From Trema orientale (taxonomy: Eukaryota; Streptophyta; Magnoliopsida; Rosales; Cannabaceae), in assembly GCA_002914845.1 (NCBI GenBank), contig JXTC01000137.1:488682-552681 (forward strand): a stretch of 64,000 nt of DNA. The letters are read 5' to 3'. This document shows positions 11,264-22,720 of the stretch, piece after piece. The stretch's first letter is position 1. Every line of letters starts with the position of its first letter. A program made the position numbers and the translations under genes. The notes under the pieces were generated by a model. That model had not been told where the DNA came from. It did not search any database and worked only from the letters and a program-made list of their open reading frames with translations.

Positions 11264-12897
11264 TTTACATCAGCTCTTTCTTCTTCGTCTATGTGTGTCT
11301 ATCTATATATACTAGCTAAGGCCGCATATACCAGCCGAAGGAATGTGACCCTTTTTTTTTTTTTAATTTTAAAATTATTTTCTTTGATTTATATGGAAAA
11401 GTTGTGAAATTATCTATATGGAAAATATCTATATAGTTATAAAATAAAATAATATACCAAATATCCCGTTTTCGTAAATTTATTTTCTTTGATTTATATG
11501 GAAAAACTTTAAAATCATCCATATGAAGACATCTATTATAAAATAAAATAATATATAACAGTTAATGATAAGTAATTTATCTTTCGGTATGCTAAGAGCA
11601 CATCCTCATTTGATAATTTTCTTTATTATTTAAAAAAAAATGTATAATAGGATAACAACACGTGTTTCTTCCTAAACAAAATACGTGTCAACTCTTCCAT
11701 AATATGACCATGGAAATTGTTTAAACAAAAAGTATGTGATAATAACATTTGTCATATGATTATGATGACATATTTATTCTTTTAAGAAAGAAAGAAAAAA
11801 AGCAGAAAAAAAAGAATAAACCATAGATAGTACATATTGCACGACCAATTTTAAGCTAAAACGAAAATTATTAAAAAAAAAAAAAAAAAAGAAATTAAGT
11901 ACGCAAGTAGGTCGAGGACAAGTTAGAATCCCGATGGATATTTGCGTTTCTGTAGTAGTTATAGACATATTTGTACACTCTTGGTGATTGAGGCAGTAAA
12001 CTTGGATTTGGTAGTTGCATGCATAATGTTCTATGAGATACATCTTTGAGACTTCTGTAACTGCTTTTTTGAATTTGGTTGTGTGACGATTTTAGGTTAT
12101 ACTTTTGGGATTTTAGAGTTGCCTGCATAGTGTTTGATGAAATGCGTTTTGAGAACTTTCCTCAGGCTAGGCAGGCTGCATTTTGATATATGTAACAAAT
12201 AATTTTATACATATATATATGTAATAAATAACTACAACAAATAATTTTGTCATGTCAATTTTTTTATTTGACCTATGTGACATTATTCTGTGACATAAAA
12301 ATTTACTCAATGACTAATTATAAAACTTTTCTTATATCCCCAAAATAACTTATATTTTTGTTAGTTCACCTTAAATCAATCCTTTTTCTATTTTTTAATG
12401 TGAGTTTTTTTTTTTTTAAAAATCAATTTAATGATATATTTCTTCGAATAAATTTAAATTCCGATAATTCAAAGTCCCATAGACTTCACCAAATATCTCA
12501 TAAAAAAGAAAAAAAAACAGCCGTGATCAAATAATTAAGTAAGAAAGAGTAAAGAAAGTTGTGTTAAAAAAAAAAAAAAGATAATAAAACTTTAAACTTA
12601 AACTGTAGATATGGTCTTGTCCTACATCATATAAGAAATCACTTGAAGCCTTTTGCTTTTGCCACGAAAAAATGAAAAAAATAAAATAAAATTGGGATGA
12701 GAGGGATTATTACCAGCAAAAGATAATGTTAGGTATATCAAAATTTGTATCCAATTTTTAATATCAATAAATATGACATTTAAATTAGTATTATTTAATT
12801 AATATATTAAAACTTATAACAAATAAATAAATAAATTATATTCACCCATTAAATATTATCAATTTTTCATAAAATACACGTAACATACAAACATTAT
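11264..12897. other. AT-rich noncoding DNA
   Basis: Nothing coding is supported. A duplicated segment ATTTATATGGAAAAGTTGTGAAATTA / ATTTATATGGAAAAACTTTAAAATCA occurs near 11389 and 11492. Poly-A and poly-T runs are frequent. The first few hundred bases may continue the duplicated intron interrupted at 10570. Confidence 0.4.
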
Positions 12898-14570
12898 CCC
12901 ACGCGCAAATTGGGACGAAGGGGTATTAGACAGGGAATTAGGTTATTATTATTCTCTGTCTACTTTTCTTCCATGTCTTCTTCTTCTTCTTCTTCTGTTT
13001 AGCTTCTACCTACGCGTTTCGAGTCTCTCTCTTAAAGTGTTACTGCCCTAACTCTACCAATTTCAACCCACAAAAATCAAAATTCGAATCCAGAGCCCTC
13101 CGATTGAGCTCTGCTTGCCTTCTCTTTCCCTGGAGACCTCGACTCACTCGCTCACTCACTGCCCTAGGTATTGCTTATCTTACNNNNNNNNNNNNNNNNN
13201 NNNNNNNNNNNNNNNNNNNNNNNNNNNNNNNNNNNNNNNNNNNNNNNNNNNNNNNNNNNNNNNNNNNNNNNNNNNNNNNNNNNNNNNNNNNNNNNNNNNN
13301 NNNNNNNNNNNNNNNNNNNNNNNNNNNNNNNNNNNNNNNNNNNNNNNNNNNNNNNNNNNNNNNNNNNNNNNNNNNNNNNNNNNNNNNNNNNNNNNNNNNN
13401 NNNNNNNNNNNNNNNNNNNNNNNNNNNNNNNNNNNNNNNNNNNNNNNNNNNNNNNNNNNNNNNNNNNNNNNNNNNNNNNNNNNNNNNNNNNNNNNNNNNN
13501 NNNNNNNNNNNNNNNNNNNNNNNNNNNNNNNNNNNNNNNNNNNNNNNNNNNNNNNNNNNNNNNNNNNNNNNNNNNNNNNNNNNNNNNNNNNNNNNNNNNN
13601 NNNNNNNNNNNNNNNNNNNNNNNNNNNNNNNNNNNNNNNNNNNNNNNNNNNNNNNNNNNNNNNNNNNNNNNNNNNNNNNNNNNNNNNNNNNNNNNNNNNN
13701 NNNNNNNNNNNNNNNNNNNNNNNNNNNNNNNNNNNNNNNNNNNNNNNNNNNNNNNNNNNNNNNNNNNNNNNNNNNNNNNNNNNNNNNNNNNNNNNNNNNN
13801 NNNNNNNNNNNNNNNNTGGCTATGGAGCTGGGCGTGGTGAGAATTTCAGGGGTGGAATTAACTGGGGAAGAGGATATGGCTATGGTGGGCGAGGACTTGG
13901 AGGAAACATGCCTTTCTAATGACAGTCTGCATTATAATACTCTATGAAGCTCCATGGTTTCTGGTTTAAGTCACATATCTACCTAATACTCTTCTATTTT
14001 CTTCTGAATCCTTAGCCTTCTGAGGATTGAATTTGAAAGGTAATGTTAGGACTTAGAAACATACTGGGGTTTTTGTTTCAGATGCTGGGTAAGGGGGACT
14101 CCAATACCAACTTTTGCCTGTTCATGTATTTTTTAGTGCTCATGAACTAGCATACTGCGTCTTCTGTTTCTAGCAACTGTTATCCCCAAGACAAATGGTA
14201 AAGAAGGAATCATAGTCTAGAAAAGACGTACTCTCCACTTCTTTTGCTTGCTCTTTTACTCTCCTTGCTTGAATTGCTTAAAGAGGTTTATTAATGGAAA
14301 AAAAATCATGCGAGGGCATAGAAGTATTCTGTAAAACTGTTTGCTTTTGTGGCATTTGTATTTTTAGGAGAGTGCACAAAACTTAATGGGTTGGCGAAGT
14401 TATTTCGCCGATTCTACTCCTTGCACTATGAAGTAGAGGTCGAATTTTAAAGGGCTTCATCTTCCAAGTTTTCTGAAAAATGCATTTGTCAGTATTTTGA
14501 AGGAAGCAGAATTAGAAATTTCTGGGAATATTTTTGTGGATTTTTTAGAGTATTGTAATGAATAATGCTA
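12898..14570 (+). CDS. RGG/glycine-rich protein gene, mostly hidden by an N gap; C-terminus visible
   Basis: A 5' untranslated exon with a TCT microsatellite (about 12973-12996) ends at the donor CCCTAG|GTATTG near 13167. After the 633-base N run, a frame from about 13818 to 13919 encodes a C-terminal tail rich in glycine, arginine and aromatics (RGENFRGG, WGRGYGYGGRG), ending NMPF and a stop. The sequence to about 14570 looks like its 3' untranslated region. Such RGG tails occur in RNA-binding proteins of several families (for example LSM-type decapping factors). The diagnostic domains lie in the gap, so I do not name it. Frames drawn straight across the Ns are meaningless. A partial duplicate of its 5' end lies at 10238-10569. 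Confidence 0.6.
13184..13816. other. Assembly gap (Ns)
   Basis: A run of 633 N characters separates the 5' untranslated part from the C-terminal coding exon of the RGG-protein gene. The true gap length is unknown. Confidence 1.
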
Positions 14571-14926
14571 TGTAGCACCTCTAGCACTACAGTAATGAAG
14601 GAGTAGTTCTTACCAAATTAGTGCGGCACTACTGTGCCATTAGCATTATTCATCATTTTTTTATTGTTTTGTTCTAGAAATGTGGACCTACCTATTCATA
14701 TATAAAGATGTCAATTCGGGTTAATTCTAACGAACTGGCCTGTGGCCCAGCTCAGTCCGGCCCATTCATTTAGGGGCTCGGGCTGAGCCTGGCTCTAAGG
14801 TCAGGGCTAGACTGGGCGTGGGATTCTTAGTCTTTTTTTTTTCCTACCTAGAATTGTCTGGGCCTTTATTATTATTTTTTTCTTTCTTTTGTCTGGGCCT
14901 TTTTTTTCTTTTTTACAAATTTCTAT
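14571..14926. other. Noncoding; possible left end of the hAT element
   Basis: The sequence AAAGATGTCAATTCGGG near 14706, followed by GC-rich GGCCC/GGCCCA blocks, resembles the terminus and subterminal region of plant hAT elements. It would be a plausible left end for the transposase gene at 16588. A matching right end was not found. Confidence 0.4.
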
Positions 14927-15315
14927 GGGGAAATTAGAAAAAATACGGTATTTTTGAAAAGAATTGGAAAAATACAGTGTTTTTGTGTTTTTCACGGCGC
15001 GGTACGGTTTTTATTAAAAAAATACTGTTTTTTTAAAAATATTTATAAAAATACCATTTTTTAAAATAGTAACTAGTTTCTAGTAACCAGTTCCTGGAAA
15101 CTGGTAATTAGTAACCGAAGATGTTTATAACTGATATATAATTAGTAACTAGTTTCCAGTAACCAGTTTCTAGAAACTGGTAACTAGTAACTATTTTAAA
15201 AGTGGTAATTTTCTAAATATTTTTAAAAAGTGATATTTTCCTAATTAAAACTGTCTTTGACTTCTGTATTTTTGTAATTCTTTTCATTTTTTATAGGTAT
15301 AAGTGTAAGAAACCC
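14927..15315. mobile_element. Foldback MITE, copy 1
   Basis: From GGGGAAATTAG to about AGAAACCC the element is strongly self-complementary. The centre contains repeated GTAACTAGTTTCTAGTAACCAG / CTGGAAACTGG blocks able to form a long hairpin. A second copy lies in inverted orientation at 61680-62084, which defines the ends approximately. There is no coding capacity. Confidence 0.75.
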
Positions 15316-15345
15316 AATTTCTAACGGTAATAAATAGAGGAAATT

Positions 15346-15670
15346 TGATTTTTTATGGTATTTTTTCAAAAAAAATTGAAAAATTCCGGAGTTTGAAATT
15401 GTTCTGAAAAATTTCGAATTTAATTATAAAAATACTATTTTTAAAAGTATTTAGAAAAATACTATTTTTTAGTGATTGATGAGACACTTAAGGTAATTAG
15501 GTAACTCGAACAGTTACTTCAAGTAACAGGATTGGTTACTCTAAGTAACTTAACAGGTTACCTCGAGTATTGATGAAAAATATCAAATTGAAGAAAAAAT
15601 AGTATTTTTCTAAATATTTTTTAAAAGTGTTATTTTTCTAATAATACTTTTAAAAAGTGATATTTTTTTA
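15346..15670. mobile_element. Second hairpin-forming MITE-like element
   Basis: The arms AAAAATACTATTTTTAAAAGTATTTAGAAAAATAC (about 15430) and their complement (about 15590-15625) flank a centre made of AGTTACTTCAAGTAAC / GGTTACTCTAAGTAACTT dyads. The layout resembles the preceding MITE but the central sequence differs. Boundaries are approximate. Confidence 0.5.
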
Positions 15671-15887
15671 AATCAATATGTGATTTTTCAAAAAAATCAA
15701 TCCATCCAGGATTTTTCATCTTGGGCCTGGAATTTTGTAAATAGCCCTAATAAATATTACCGTTGGGCCCAACAGTAATATTATTATTTATTACCTGGGC
15801 CCAATGGTAATATTATTGTTAGATTTTTTCAGTTTTTGTTTTTTTTTTTTAAAAAATTATTTTTTTAAAAAAAATATCTTCTTATAC

Positions 15888-15895
15888 TATAAATA
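15888..15895 (+). promoter_or_regulatory. TATA box of the hAT transposase gene
   Basis: TATAAATA lies upstream of a pyrimidine-rich leader exon (to 16082) and an intron with clean boundaries (AAG|GT at 16083, ATAG|G at 16584). Position relative to the ATG at 16588 supports a promoter role. Confidence 0.45.
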
Positions 15896-15899
15896 CCTT

Positions 15900-18650
15900 A
15901 TCCTCCTCCCACTCTTTTTTTTACACTTATAACTTTCAAATATTCTCTTATTCTCTCATTCTTTCTCTCTAATTATATTCTCAATTTTATATTTTTTCTC
16001 TCTTATCTAATTACTATTTACTAATTATAATAATTAGTTATTATATTTTATAGTCTCCATAACTTATAAAGCTCAATTCAAGGTACGACTCAATTTATTA
16101 CACTTGTCTTTTTAATTTTATTAATTTGAAGTATATTTAGTTGTTTACTAGTATGATAGTTAGTAGTTTGTAGAAATTTTTCTACAATACTATGCTTTTA
16201 ATTTTAATTAATTTGTAAGTGTTTACAATTAAGATAGAAGTGCATTAGTTTGTAGTTTATAGAAAGTTTATTAGAATATTATATTTTTAATTTCAATTAA
16301 TTTATAATTTGTAGTTGTTTGTTTTTAAGTTAGTAGAAAATTTATTAGAATATTATATTTTTAATTTCAATTAATTTGTAATTTGTAGTTGTTTACAATT
16401 AAGTCAGTAGAAAATTTATTATATATTTTTAGTTTCAATTAATTTGTAATTTGTAGTTGGTTGTTTTTAAGTTAGTAGAAAGTTTAGTTATTCAAATTAA
16501 TTAATTTAGTAATATGTTTATTATAATTTTAAATTATGAATTTAAAATAATTAAGTAACATGTTAATAATATGTTTAAATATAGGATATGGATATGTCAA
16601 AAAATATTCCTATTGATTTGGAAATAGATGACGACCAAATTCACATAGCTGAAGAGGGTGACCAAGTGCCTGAAATGCAAACTAATCCAAATGCTAGCAG
16701 AAGTTATTCACAATTTCAAGATAGTTATTCGCCGAGTGCAAGCACGACCTCCAAACGTGCAAGGACAATTTCCAATGTGTGGGACCACTTTGATATGGAA
16801 TTCAAATATGAGATCGATAGTAAGAAGACAAAAATGGCAAGATGTAAATATTGTAAGAAATTATTAACTGCTAAACCATCTACATCTAGTGGGACTGTTC
16901 ATCTGAATAGACATAGTGATGCATGTATTAAAAAACACAAAGGAGACAAGAAGCCCACTTAATCAGCACTTCAATTCAACAAGGATGGTTCGATAAGTTC
17001 TTAGAACTATAATCCTTTAATAGCTAGGGAGTCTCTAGCATATTTAATTGCTATAAAAGGATTTACCATTAGGATTTGGTGATTGTAATAGCTATAGAGA
17101 TCATATTAGAAGATCTTATTATCCAAACTTTAAAAGAGTTTCTAGAAATACCACTAGAAGTGATTTGATCAAATTTTATGAAAATATACATAAAGAATTA
17201 ATATCCAAATTAACTTCATTAAACTTTTGTATTGTATTGACATCTGATATTTGGGGTGCTAATTCCAAACAAGATTATTTAAGCGTAGTTGCACATTATT
17301 TAGATTCAAGATGGATAATGCAAAAAAAGAATAATCGGTTTTAGAGTCATTTTTAATAAATATACTACTGAAGTTATTAGAGATACAATTTTAAATGTTG
17401 TTGAAGAATATGGCGTAGTGAACCGCATTATCTCTATTAATTTATATAATACTATCGCAAACACAAAGGCCATAAAATTACTTAGTAATTTGGTAAGTTC
17501 ATACACAAGAGGATTCTTACTGCATCAACATTATGCATGTTATATCATCAACCTTATCGTCAAATCAGGTATGGATGTAATAAGTGTATATATATTACAA
17601 ATATTCTATTTGTTATTGCTTACATTCATGCTTCTAATCCTCGCATTACTGAATTTAAAAAATATTGCATAGTCCAAAGGTTAAAATCAAGAAAATTTCA
17701 AGTTAACATGCTCGTAAGGTGGAATTTCACTTTTTTGATGTTGAAAAATACATTGCCATATAAAATTTCAATACTATGTTTTACAATTTAAAAATGGGCT
17801 CATTAGTATTGAAAGATAAAGATTGGTTTATTGCGAAAAATTTGTACATTTTTAGACTTTTTTATGAAGCCACTGTTACTTTATCTGGTGTTTATTATCC
17901 TACTTCTCCAATTATTTTACGTCATATCTGTTTTATTACCGAAATATTTTGTAAGGAAAGATGTGATCCTATATTTGAACTAATTATAATATGTATGTAA
18001 GAAATATTTTTGAAGTATTGGTTTCCAGTTCCTGTATTATATTCATTTGCTTTTATTTTATATTCTAGAGGTAAACTAAATGGTCTTTCTAATTTAATTA
18101 TCTACATTACTACATATTTTGAGATAGATTATAGTTCTGAATATACAAATGCTCGTGACAAAATTTTTAAAAGTGTATAGTATATATGAGGCTAAGTTTA
18201 GCAGAATATATAGTCAAGAACAACACACTCCATAACAAACTGAAAAACAATCAAAGAATAAGTCTTTTTAGAGCTTGATAGATTCTCGTTCTCAAGGACG
18301 TAGTTGTGGCTCATCATCAAGTTAACTCATCAACCCGGATGATGAGAACTTCAAAGTTTTGGAATGGTGATAAAGGTGTCAATTAAGATTCTCGGTACTT
18401 TCACAATTAGTGCGTGACATTTTAACTATGCCGGTGTCTACGATTTCTTCAGAGTTTGCTTTTTGCACGATTGGAATTATAGTAGATGAGCGAAGGACTT
18501 TGTTGGTCCCTGAAATGGTTGAGGTACTAGTATGTGTTAAAGATGAGAACAAGCGGCCAAGCAAAATCAAGAAACTATTCGTATTTGCAATGAAGAATTG
18601 GCCAAAAATTTCAGTAACTTGTACATGAATAATGATGATAAGTCATAAAC
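15900..18650 (+). pseudogene. hAT transposase (zinc-finger BED, RICESLEEPER/DAYSLEEPER-like), decayed
   Basis: The gene has a noncoding leader exon, an intron at 16083-16584, and an ATG at 16588. Codons to 16962 encode an acidic N-terminus and a BED zinc finger (CKYC ... HLNRHSDAC). Further fragments of the transposase core follow in changing frames: RSDLIKFYE and TSDIWGANSKQDYLSVVAHYLDS near 17150-17310, ANTKAIKLLSN near 17455, and LVRWNFTFLMLKNTLPYK near 17710. The C-terminal hAT dimerisation region (ILTMPVSTISSEFAF, then VDERRTLL) is at about 18415-18510. Many stops and frameshifts interrupt it, so no active transposase can be made. hAT transposases cut and paste elements with 8-bp target duplications; DAYSLEEPER is a domesticated relative. 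No right terminal repeat was found. Confidence 0.88.
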
Positions 18651-20499
18651 TCATAATTAATGATATACTAGTTTTTTTCAAGTAATAACTTGAATTGTAA
18701 TTGATAATCATCAATAAAATCACATTCAAAATTTCAAATTTATTCGGTTCTTTATTTTTTTTAATATTTTTAATATGATTCTAAATAATTTTCTTAATAG
18801 TTTTGTTTTTTAAACTTTTTTTAATCAACTATTCAATTTTTCAACCTATATGATGTATCTTATTTAATTTTTTTTAACTATAAAAAAAAACATAATATAT
18901 TTAGTTTATGTTATCTATTTTTTTTAAAAAAAAATTCAATTAAAAAGTTTAAACTTAACATGTTAAAAAAAATTGTAAAAATTAATCTAAAAGTTGCAAA
19001 AAAAAAAAAAACTATATTTCAAATTGCTAAATAATTGAAATAGTAGGGATCAATGATACAAAATTTCTTCCATTCAAATCAATTCTAACAGAATCTTGGA
19101 TGGAATATACTAAAAAGACTGACGGCGCCAAAAATGAAAATGTTAGGCACTGGAATGCGGCCAAAAAAGAAAAAGGGTTCATAACCAATATGCCAAAGTA
19201 GTAATAAGTTAGGGACCAGTTGTGCCATTAACCCAAAAAAAATAAATTAGGTACTATTAGGGGCATGTTTGGCATACTTTTAAAGATTTTTTGGGGCCAA
19301 AAGTTAGCATTTAAATAAATTGCCACGGTCTTTTTTTAGGACTTTATACAGGAATACCCAACTTTTGGGGGTACAGTTTAGTGGTTATCCTTTTTTTTGA
19401 TTTTATTAATAAACATATCCTTTTTTTAATAGTAATGATTTGTACTTATCATTATACTCCTGATAAATAATTCATTTATCACTGTATGAATTATTTACTA
19501 TGACTTATTGGTTTTTTAAAGTTTTCTTCCCTGCTTTTAATAGTATTGTTAAATAATCCTCCTATGTGGGGAGCTAGTTTTCCTCCTAATTCTACATCTA
19601 GGGTGGTGTTGATATCCCTATATCTAGATTTATAGTGGTTTGTAGTGTTTGTTTATGTTTTTGTTATTTTAGTCTACCTAGATCTAGATTTATGATGGTT
19701 TCTTACCAGATCTGTTCAGATTTGGATTGTGTGTAAGGTTGTATTTGCCTTCCTGTAGATCTTTAATGAGGAACAAGAGATACCAACAATGAATGCTGAA
19801 GGGAGGGTAACAACGAGCCAACCATTGAAGCATAGAGCTCAATCGAAGCACACACCAACGATAATTTACATAAATCTCTTCATGGGTCAATTTCACCAAG
19901 ATTTTAGTGTGCAAATTTTCTTTCGGGACTCTTATCAGTTTTTTATGGTTATCAGCTTTGTAATAAAAAAATTCTTTATGGGTATTGTATTATCTTTTTT
20001 TTATTGACATAATGTGTGTCCAACTAATAAAATTAAGAAAAAATATAAAAAATCTCCTTTGTGCTTTCGCAAAGTACGAGTTTATTCCTTGGGTTAGATT
20101 TGACACGTATATCTTTAGTCAATGTAACTCAAAGACTTCTGCATCCTTATCACTTTACAACCAAACACCCAATTTCTTTTTTTCTTTTTCAAAAGAATAT
20201 ATTTTTCAAGTAAATTCGAATATATGACATTTAAATTGTTTTATTGTAAGTTTAATGGATATTTGATTATTTGACTATAGGCACTTTCGTTATATCTATA
20301 GATTATATAGAAACACGAATAGACTTGATTTCCGAGCTTTGATCCAGCAGCTTCCTTTTTTTTTTTTAATTTTTATGGCAACTGTGCTAATAATAGTTAT
20401 TGTTGTTTTAATGCTTGACTTACACGTGCCTACAGCTGTTAACAGAGCATATCCTAGAGGCTAAAGGACACGTCTTATGTTATTATTTTCTATTTTTAA
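18651..20499. other. AT-rich noncoding DNA
   Basis: I see no gene. Several T-rich runs occur, and the phrase CTAGATCTAGATTTAT-like is repeated near 19620-19695. The 3' terminus of the hAT element is probably somewhere in the first few hundred bases but could not be placed. Confidence 0.4.
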
Positions 20500-22720
20500 A
20501 AAAATTCATAAATTTTAGATTCCTCAAACTCTCTGATCTTATCACTTTCTGGGTTTGCCAACTTTCTTAAATTTAGTTTTTTCGTTCTTTTTTTTTTTAA
20601 TCCAACTTTACATCTTTCTTCAGCAATTTTATTTGGGATTGGTACGAGCTCTGTTCTAAAGAATCACTTTCTTCTTCATCGGTATTTTTCTTCATCTTCC
20701 AAACCAGAATAATACAGGTTTGTTTTCCTTCTCTTTTTGTAATTTTTTATTGTTATATCAATTATTTTGAAACAGTAGTTCTAATATATAATAGATTGAG
20801 GTTATGATAAATTGCTAATAAGATCTATGACTTTTTTATTTATTCTGTAGATATAACTGATAGATGTGAGTATATACTTAGAATTTCAATTAATGAATTT
20901 TTACTAAACGGTAACTTGACATCGATGCTTTTTTTCCCTTTTGAAGTATTCTATAGAGTAACAAATACTCTTCAGCAGTAGCGTTACAGTGCCGTGGGTT
21001 TGGCTTCTATAGGTGAAATGAATTTTGCTCCATTAAACTACTTTTCGCTGTAAGGGAAATTATAAATGTTAAAAATATTTGTGCTTTGGTGCACATTTAT
21101 ACTAGTTTTTTTCGTTCATATATAATTTGATTGAATTCAAACAATGCAATTTGGAAAGAATTGTATAATTATCTTAGAGATTTGGAAACCAAAATGAATA
21201 ATCTTACTTGTACTTCTAGACTGAACACCAAACGTTGGAGAGAGTTTCTTGAACTGTCATTTCTTAGCCCAACTAAGCATCGAGAGAAATAAGAAGATTA
21301 TCTACGTCTTGCTTGTTAAGCATTTTCTAGGTCACTTCCAATTTTTGGAATTATTTATTGGTTTAGTCATGTTTTCACTGTTGGGTGGCCTGTGATTGAA
21401 AGTGTGTACCAGATGGATCGTGAGAGCATATTCTGTCTTTAGACTTATTTTGCTATTTGCATTTTGTTTCTCTTTTGTTTCATAATTTTGTTTTGTCACG
21501 ATGATCGTTTTGGCAGTTTCTGCCTCCTTGATATTATGATTTTAGGACTGTTATTTATATGTTTGTGATTTTTTAATTGTAAAAAAAAAGGGAAAAAAAA
21601 AGAAAAGAGGCTTGCTCCTATAAAATAATCAAATTACCGAGTCCATCAACATTTAAATATAGGACCTCCAAGTGACTGTAAAGAAAATGATCAAATTAGT
21701 TAGAAGAAAATGAATATAAATGAGGATTATAATATTGTCCTCTATTCAATATATTAAGTTAAAGAAATTTTTCATAATTTCATTTTAAAAAGATTTTAAG
21801 ATTTATGGGGGGTTGTCCATCATCGAGTAATTTGGATCAATTTTTGTATATGCCTGTTTATAATGTTACAATTATTTCCAATAGGAATAGTTAGTTGGTT
21901 TTGTGGGAAGTTTAGGATTAAGTTTATTAGGTTGCGTCTAGATATGGGATTAATATTTGTTGTGAGGGCATGTTTATACTACTATTTGTAACTCTTTCAT
22001 ACATGTAAGAATCTTAAGACTTTAACAGAATTCTTGAACTACAATTTTTTCTCTGTTTGTGTTTTCATAATGCAGTAAGTTGTGCATGCAGGGCCAACTT
22101 TTTCCTCCTGATGGTGATGGTGACTTCATCAAACCATTTAAGAAAGCTTAGACCACTATCCATATGGAGGTATACTGATTCCAATAATCACATATCAATT
22201 CCTCTATCTCAAAGGCCTAAATGCATATGTAGACACATGTGTTGTGTATAATTACGAACCTTTCTCAATGGACACACATGTACATTATTCATATTGTTGA
22301 GCATAAGGATTGTCTATTTTGTCTGTCTTTTTTTTCCTTTTTCTTTTTTTTTTTTACCGGATGCCGTACTGAACAACTTAAGAGTTTGTGATAGCTATAT
22401 GTGATAGAGAAGTTATGGCCATTGCTATTTCTATTGATTGACATTGAGAATAAACTATTATTTGCATACACACATTTGTATAGGTATATAACTATGTCTC
22501 GTTAATATATAAGCATAAAGCACATTACAATAATTTGATAGAAATATAACTCTTATTCGTTTTGTATTCTATGGTGATGCTTTGGTACATGTAGTTGTTG
22601 GTCTCTCTCTCTCTTTTTTTTTTTCCTTTTTTGCTCATTCTGTGCTATTATTTTTTATCTAAAGTCTAATATCTTTCAATTTATCATATATTATAGTTTT
22701 TTCGACGGGAGTGAGAAAAT
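20500..22720 (+). other. Probable 5' portion of the Helitron; noncoding
   Basis: The pyrimidine-rich sequence at about 20510-20720 looks like a transcript leader ending near an exon-like boundary (CAG|GTTTGT). The sequence to 22720 is AT-rich with no continuous coding frame. A short exon-like stretch around 22090-22140 (reading PPDGDGDFIKPF in one frame) could be a captured gene piece but is too short to call. The Helitron 5' TC end was not located. Confidence 0.35.

Noticed and set aside
13104..13947. Three long open frames across the first N gap
   Set aside because: They are created by treating Ns as open codons; only the visible C-terminal tail after 13817 has coding character.
18650..19300. 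Right terminal repeat of the hAT transposase element
   Set aside because: I looked for the complement of AAAGATGTCAATTCGGG and GC-rich subterminal blocks and found none.
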